From: SZUA-430 sp041477875
GTDB lineage: Bacteria > Pseudomonadota > Alphaproteobacteria > Micropepsales > Micropepsaceae
DNA: 9,700 nt
Reading direction: 5' to 3'
Assembly (NCBI GenBank): GCA_041477875.1
Contig: JBGOVA010000175.1
Coordinates: 1-9,700, forward strand
Shown piece by piece: positions 6,760 through 9,700 of the stretch. The first letter of the stretch is position 1, and each line of letters begins with the position of its first letter. A program made the translations under genes and the position numbers. The notes beneath the pieces were generated by a model that was not told the origin of the DNA, did not search any database, and saw only the letters and a program-made list of their open reading frames with translations.

Positions 6760-7173
6760 TCAGTTCCGCGATGCCGTGCCGATGTCGCGCCTGGCCGCGA
6801 TGATCGTGATGGCAAAGCCCGCGATCACGTCGATCAGCGTCATGGTCGTCAGCATGAAGAACGGCGAGTTCGTGAAACTCGCGTTGGTGATGAAGAGCAC
6901 GATGCAAACGAGGGCGATGATCATGGAAAGGCCGTGATTGATGATCTCGCGCGCCTCGGTGTTCACGGCCTTGACGATCTCGACGAACAGGATCAGCAAG
7001 CTGGCGAACACGACGAGATCGCCGTACGACACCGCCCACCGCGCGCCGGAAATCATGTCGAACGTGAACAGCATGTCGCTCGTCCACGCGCCGCCCGGCG
7101 AACTGACCGCGGCAAGCATGAACACCACGAGCGGCAAAGCCAACAGCGGCGCGATGCGTAGCGTCGAAAGCAT
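6760..7173 (-). CDS. Small four-helix membrane protein of unknown function
   Basis: The ATG at 7173 (137 aa) is chosen over in-frame starts further up because GGGGGAGA sits about 9 bases before it and the protein then begins directly with a hydrophobic helix. Four helices are visible: about 8-25 (LALPLVVFMLAAVSS), 50-68 (GDLVVFASLLILFVEIV), 81-97 (LSMIIALVCIVLFITNA) and 105-125 (FFMLTTMTLIDVIAGFAITI). Motifs such as EIVKAVN, INHGLSM and AARRDIG look conserved, but I cannot name the family. It lies 21 bp upstream of nitrile hydratase beta on the same strand, so it is probably co-transcribed. A role with nitriles or amides is possible but unproven. It shows no resemblance to known nitrile hydratase activators, which are soluble. 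Confidence 0.78.
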   Translation of the reverse strand: MLSTLRIAPLLALPLVVFMLAAVSSPGGAWTSDMLFTFDMISGARWAVSYGDLVVFASLLILFVEIVKAVNTEAREIINHGLSMIIALVCIVLFITNASFTNSPFFMLTTMTLIDVIAGFAITIIAARRDIGTASRN

Positions 7174-7234
7174 GGCGTAAAATCTCCCCCGGCCGACAGT
7201 CATAGACCTGATCGGCGGGGCGCGGAAGCCGCGA

Positions 7235-7822
7235 TTACGCGAGGTCGCGGGTCGCGAAGGCAAGCTTCATCGCGTGCTCGCGCACGTCGCGGGGCCATTT
7301 GACGATGAGCGTCGCGAACCGCGCGCGGTCGTCGGCAAAAAGCGCGCGCGTCGCCTCTTCGAAGCCCGCCCGGTCGCCTGCCATCGCCGACATGAAGTGA
7401 TAGGCCGCCTCTTGCGCCGCGCGTGCGCGCGCACGCCCGTCGTTCGCGCGCCGCGCCGCGTCGACGAGCTTGCGCAGCGTGACGGACGCCCCGCCCGGCT
7501 GCGCGCCGAGCCATTCCCAATGGCGCGGCAGAAGCGTCACCTCGCGCGCGACGACGCCGAGCTTCGGCCGCCCCGGCCCGCGCGGCTCGCCCTCGCGCGG
7601 CGACGGCGCGCCACGCCGCAAGCGGGCGATCACGTCCTCGTTCGTGCCGCGAATGTCGATGTCGAACGTGCGCCCCGTCGTATCGTCGAACAGGAAAACG
7701 GGCCCGCTTCCGCTCTTCTCCAGCGCCTTCTTGAAAGCGGGCGCGACCTCGCCGAGCGGTCCCGACGCGATCCGGCGCACGCCGTCGAACACGCTGCAAG
7801 GTTTCAGGAGAACGTCGTCCAT
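7235..7822 (-). CDS. DUF2239 family protein, possible ribbon-helix-helix DNA binder
   Basis: A 195-aa protein matching my memory of the DUF2239 family, with the hallmark GRPKLGVVAREVTLLPRHWE at about 84-103 followed by GGASVTLRKLVDAARR (110-125). The order basic GRPKLG, a short strand (EVTLLP), a helix (RHWEWLGAQ), a turn (PGG) and a second helix (ASVTLRKLVDAAR) resembles the ribbon-helix-helix fold of CopG/Arc-like repressors. DNA binding is therefore plausible but not established. Residues 1-70 form a separate mixed domain (PVFLFDDTTGRTFDIDIRGT). The C-terminal helices (126-195) include WPRDVREHAMKLAF. No Shine-Dalgarno precedes the ATG at 7822, and a good promoter ends about 8 bases upstream of it, so the mRNA may be leaderless. 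Downstream is the four-helix protein gene (61 bp gap), then the nitrile hydratase genes. Confidence 0.85.
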   Translation of the reverse strand: MDDVLLKPCSVFDGVRRIASGPLGEVAPAFKKALEKSGSGPVFLFDDTTGRTFDIDIRGTNEDVIARLRRGAPSPREGEPRGPGRPKLGVVAREVTLLPRHWEWLGAQPGGASVTLRKLVDAARRANDGRARARAAQEAAYHFMSAMAGDRAGFEEATRALFADDRARFATLIVKWPRDVREHAMKLAFATRDLA

Positions 7823-7829
7823 GGGCTGG

Positions 7830-7859
7830 GTTTTACCCGGGTCAAATGCGAGCTGTCAA
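7830..7859 (-). promoter_or_regulatory. Predicted sigma70-type promoter of the DUF2239 gene
   Basis: On the minus strand a perfect TTGACA -35 (7859-7854) is followed after 18 bp by TAAAAC (7835-7830), a 4/6 match to TATAAT. Transcription would start near 7823-7824, 1-2 bases before the ATG at 7822. The -10 lies inside the right arm of one ACCCGGGT palindrome, and the -35 lies directly beside the other. Confidence 0.5.
7831..7846. promoter_or_regulatory. Operator-like palindrome 1 (ACCCGGGT core)
   Basis: TTTTACCCGGGTCAAA is an almost perfect 16-bp palindrome with one mismatched pair. It overlaps the predicted -10 of the DUF2239 promoter, a position where a bound repressor would block RNA polymerase. 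The core recurs 29 bp away. Confidence 0.6.
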
Positions 7860-7875
7860 TATCACCCGGGTAAAA
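7860..7875. promoter_or_regulatory. Operator-like palindrome 2 (ACCCGGGT core)
   Basis: This second ACCCGGGT core (7864-7871), flanked by AAAA on the right, reads on the minus strand as TTTTACCCGGGTGA, matching palindrome 1 (TTTTACCCGGGTCA) at 13 of 14 bases in inverted orientation. The centres are 29 bp apart. It lies next to the -35 of the minus-strand promoter and 73 bp before the dienelactone hydrolase ATG, so it could serve both directions. Confidence 0.6.
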
Positions 7876-7947
7876 ATTTGCATGCGGGTCGGCGCGCGCG
7901 GCGCGGCTAAAGTCGGCTCCGAATTCGCACGCCCCAAAGGACCGACC

Positions 7948-8664
7948 ATGATCAAAACCAGCGACCTCGAATACCAAATCGACGGCAAGAAATTCATGGG
8001 CTTCCTCGCCGACGGATCGAAGGGCAAGCGCGTGCCGGGCATCCTCGTCGCGCACGAAGGCGGCGGCATGACGAACCACCCGAAGGAGCGCGCGAAGATG
8101 CTGGCCGAGCTCGGCTACGTCGCCTTCGCGATGGACACGTTCGGCGAACGCCCCTCGAGCATGGAGCAGGCCATGGGGTTCGTGCGCGGCCTCATGGGCG
8201 ACCTTCCGACCTTGCGCAAGCGCGCCGTGACCGCGCTCGACATCGTCAAGGCGCAAGCCAACGTCGACCCGAAACGCATCGCCGGCATCGGCTTCTGCTT
8301 CGGCGGCACGACGGTCTTGGAACTCGCGCGCGGCGGCGCGCCCGTCGCCGGCGTCGTCGGCTTCCATTCGGGCCTTGCGACGACGGCGCCGCAAGACGCC
8401 AAGAACATCAAGGCCAAGGTCCTCGTCTGCATCGGCGTCGCCGATCCCATCATCAACGCCGACCAACGCGAAGCCTTCGTCAAGGAAATGGAGGCGGGCA
8501 AGGTCGACTGGCGCATGGAACTCTACGGCGGCGTCGGCCACAGCTTCACCAACCGCGAAGTCGACGCACTGAAACTCCCCGGCTTCGCCTACGACGAAAA
8601 AACCGACAAGCGCTCGTGGCGCACGATGCGCGACTTTTTCGACGAGGTGTTGGGGCCGCTGTAG
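7948..8664 (+). CDS. Dienelactone hydrolase family protein
   Basis: A 238-aa alpha/beta hydrolase of the dienelactone hydrolase family, normal length. The nucleophile elbow GFCFGG places Cys117, Asp166 lies in GVADP, and His198 in GVGHSF, completing a Cys-Asp-His triad. Glu37 in AHEGGG is the family's conserved glutamate. The classical enzyme opens dienelactone in chlorocatechol breakdown, but many chromosomal paralogues have unknown ester or lactone substrates. No ring-cleavage genes are nearby, so the substrate is open. It is soluble, with no signal peptide. The ATG at 7948 is preferred because AAAGGA stands about 8 bases before it and family members begin near MIKTSDLEYQ. The longer in-frame start at 7846 would translate through an operator-like palindrome. 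It is divergent from DUF2239 and is followed after 14 bp by the short VOC gene. Confidence 0.93.
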   Translation: MIKTSDLEYQIDGKKFMGFLADGSKGKRVPGILVAHEGGGMTNHPKERAKMLAELGYVAFAMDTFGERPSSMEQAMGFVRGLMGDLPTLRKRAVTALDIVKAQANVDPKRIAGIGFCFGGTTVLELARGGAPVAGVVGFHSGLATTAPQDAKNIKAKVLVCIGVADPIINADQREAFVKEMEAGKVDWRMELYGGVGHSFTNREVDALKLPGFAYDEKTDKRSWRTMRDFFDEVLGPL

Positions 8665-8678
8665 GCCGGGAGGCAGCG

Positions 8679-8894
8679 ATGGAAACGCCGCGCGTGAACT
8701 TCATCCAAATCACGCCGTTCACGCACGTCACGAACCTGGAGAAGGCGCTCGCCTTCTTCACCGACATCGGACCGGTGAACCAAAGCTGCGGCCAGCGGGA
8801 ACTCCTCGTGTTGGCGCCCGACGGCAACCTCATAGCGTTCGGCCAAGCCATCAAGAAGCGCAATTCGGCGCGCACATGCCCTCGGGCGAGCTGA
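8679..8894 (+). pseudogene. Internally deleted VOC (glyoxalase/bleomycin-resistance-like) protein
   Basis: A 71-aa frame starting at an ATG with a strong ribosome site (GGGAGG, 5-base spacing), 14 bp after the dienelactone hydrolase stop. Residues 1-30 (VNFIQITPFTHVTNLEKALA, then FFTDI) match the N-terminal strand and helix of VOC-superfamily proteins. Residues 31-57 (GPVNQSCGQRELLVLAPDGN, then LIAFGQA) match the C-terminal strands of the same family, where a full protein has about 120 residues. The roughly 60-70 residues normally between them are missing without loss of frame, so this looks like an internal in-frame deletion. The tail KKRNSARTCPRAS is not family-like. A complete paired beta-alpha-beta3 module cannot form, so it is probably a pseudogene, though a small expressed product is possible given the intact translation signals. 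Confidence 0.75.
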
Positions 8895-8928
8895 CGCCTG
8901 TCACCGATTGCCAGCGTCTAAACGAACG

Positions 8929-9669
8929 TCAATCGCCGACGCGTAGCGCGCCGATATTCTTCTGGAAAGCCTTCGCGTCGCACGACTCCGCAGCCGCGCA
9001 ATAGTTCATCAAAGTGTCCGCACCTAGAACGCCGGGCGTGTCGTTGATACCGTTCTGCTGCTGAAACGTCGTGATCGCCCCCTTGGCCTCTGTCGACAGC
9101 CCATCGATTGTAAACGGGGCGTGTTTTGGATCGGTCGTGAGATCCGGATCATAGATTTTTCCAAGCAGCGCGTGCTCGACAAATCGAGAATATTTCGCGG
9201 CGGCTTTCGTATCCCCAGTGTCTTTCGAGTACCTAGCCAACAGGGCGCCGTACGTAATCAGGCCCTGAAGGTCTCCTTTGGCCTTCGCGGCTTCGAAGCT
9301 GGCCAACATGCTGTCTCTCGTTGACTGTTGCCAGGTCTGCAATTCGATCTGCACGCGCGCGCGATCGCAGTCCTCAATCGCCGACGGCGTATACGGCTCG
9401 GCGCCGGGTAACGCTTGAACCTGATCGCCGTCTCCACAATCGGTGAACGCCACCCCGCTGTCATCCGTAGGCTGGGATCGAGCATCGCTGCGGGCGGCCT
9501 GCTGATTCGTCCTAAGGACAACCATGTTTTTGACCGGTTGCCGCTGACCATTGTCGTCAAATCGATAGACAAAGACTTTTGTCGGCGACGCAGGCTTGTT
9601 CTCCGCGCCGGATGCGCTGGCGGGAAGCAACGCCAACATCACGAACGACGCGATCGTGACTCGCTTCAT
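8929..9669 (-). CDS. Exported protein with C-terminal peptidoglycan-binding-like motif
   Basis: The ATG at 9669 (246 aa) is chosen over a GTG five codons upstream, because that GTG lies within the Shine-Dalgarno-like GGTGGAGG. The protein begins with a signal peptide (MKRVTIASFVMLALLPASAS, cut near SGA/EN, residue about 22-23). Residues 31-95 look like a small beta domain (VFVYRFDDNGQRQPVKNMVV) with Cys78. Residues 100-165 are helical. Residues about 180-225 (FTIDGLSTEAKGAITTFQQQ, then NGINDTPGVLGADTLMNY) resemble the peptidoglycan-binding domain 1 pattern of 'G..d..T..AI..FQ...G...tG.l...T'. Cysteines 78, 101, 224 and 230 could form disulfides in the periplasm. There is no catalytic domain, so it may be an accessory cell-wall protein (inference). 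The sequence is visibly less GC-rich than the nitrile hydratase and hydrolase genes. It converges on the VOC fragment with a 34-bp gap. Confidence 0.75.
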   Translation of the reverse strand: MKRVTIASFVMLALLPASASGAENKPASPTKVFVYRFDDNGQRQPVKNMVVLRTNQQAARSDARSQPTDDSGVAFTDCGDGDQVQALPGAEPYTPSAIEDCDRARVQIELQTWQQSTRDSMLASFEAAKAKGDLQGLITYGALLARYSKDTGDTKAAAKYSRFVEHALLGKIYDPDLTTDPKHAPFTIDGLSTEAKGAITTFQQQNGINDTPGVLGADTLMNYCAAAESCDAKAFQKNIGALRVGD

Positions 9670-9700
9670 TGACCTGTCCTCCACCTGAAAAAAGCGCCGG

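Noticed and set aside
6110..7087. Apparent N-terminal extension of nitrile hydratase alpha in its own frame
   Set aside because: The extension is Arg/His-rich junk overlapping the real beta and membrane genes; family start and the ATGA overlap place the alpha start at 6109.
7221..7233. Small hairpin CGCGG-AAG-CCGCG just past the DUF2239 stop as a terminator
   Set aside because: A 5-bp stem with no T-run; common by chance in GC-rich DNA.

Overview
The window is GC-rich, roughly two-thirds G+C by eye. Its coding style and gene families (an Alphaproteobacteria-type pentapeptide protein, a cobalt-type nitrile hydratase, a DUF2239 protein, an SDH/ClpP-class proteinase) suggest an alphaproteobacterial chromosome, perhaps Hyphomicrobiales. 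That placement is a guess from protein style, not a search result. I saw no rRNA, tRNA, CRISPR array, transposase or phage gene.

Layout. Positions 1-293 hold no supportable gene. From 294 to 2336 three minus-strand genes follow one another with short gaps: a TM-anchored helical protein of unknown function (2336-1572), a small exported protein (1481-1017) and a 222-aa pentapeptide-repeat protein (962-294). A gap of about 390 bp without a convincing gene separates them from a 658-aa minus-strand membrane-anchored protein (4704-2728). This protein is built from two SDH-type (ClpP/SppA-class) serine proteinase domains exactly 300 residues apart, and the upstream copy has lost the nucleophilic serine. 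About 800 bp of mostly featureless DNA follows (4705-5509), including a cluster of CCATCAC direct repeats.

From 7822 down to 5510 runs a minus-strand set: a DUF2239 protein, a 137-aa four-helix membrane protein, nitrile hydratase beta and nitrile hydratase alpha (beta and alpha overlap by ATGA). The usual nitrile hydratase activator gene is not next to them. Divergently, on the plus strand, lie a dienelactone hydrolase (7948-8664) and a very short VOC/glyoxalase-like gene (8679-8894) that looks like an in-frame internal deletion derivative. The divergent intergenic region carries two ACCCGGGT-centred palindromes flanking a recognisable promoter for the DUF2239 gene. That promoter is so close to the ATG that the transcript may be leaderless. 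The window ends with a minus-strand exported protein with a C-terminal peptidoglycan-binding-like motif (9669-8929), in less GC-rich sequence.

How they may work together. The nitrile hydratase pair turns nitriles into amides. The divergent hydrolase/VOC pair and the DUF2239 gene probably share control through the ACCCGGGT sites. DUF2239 has a ribbon-helix-helix-like segment, so it may itself be the regulator (inference). The most unusual items are the half-dead tandem SDH proteinase, the paired operator with possible leaderless start, and the internally deleted VOC gene. I did not find a clear defence system or other complete new multi-gene system.
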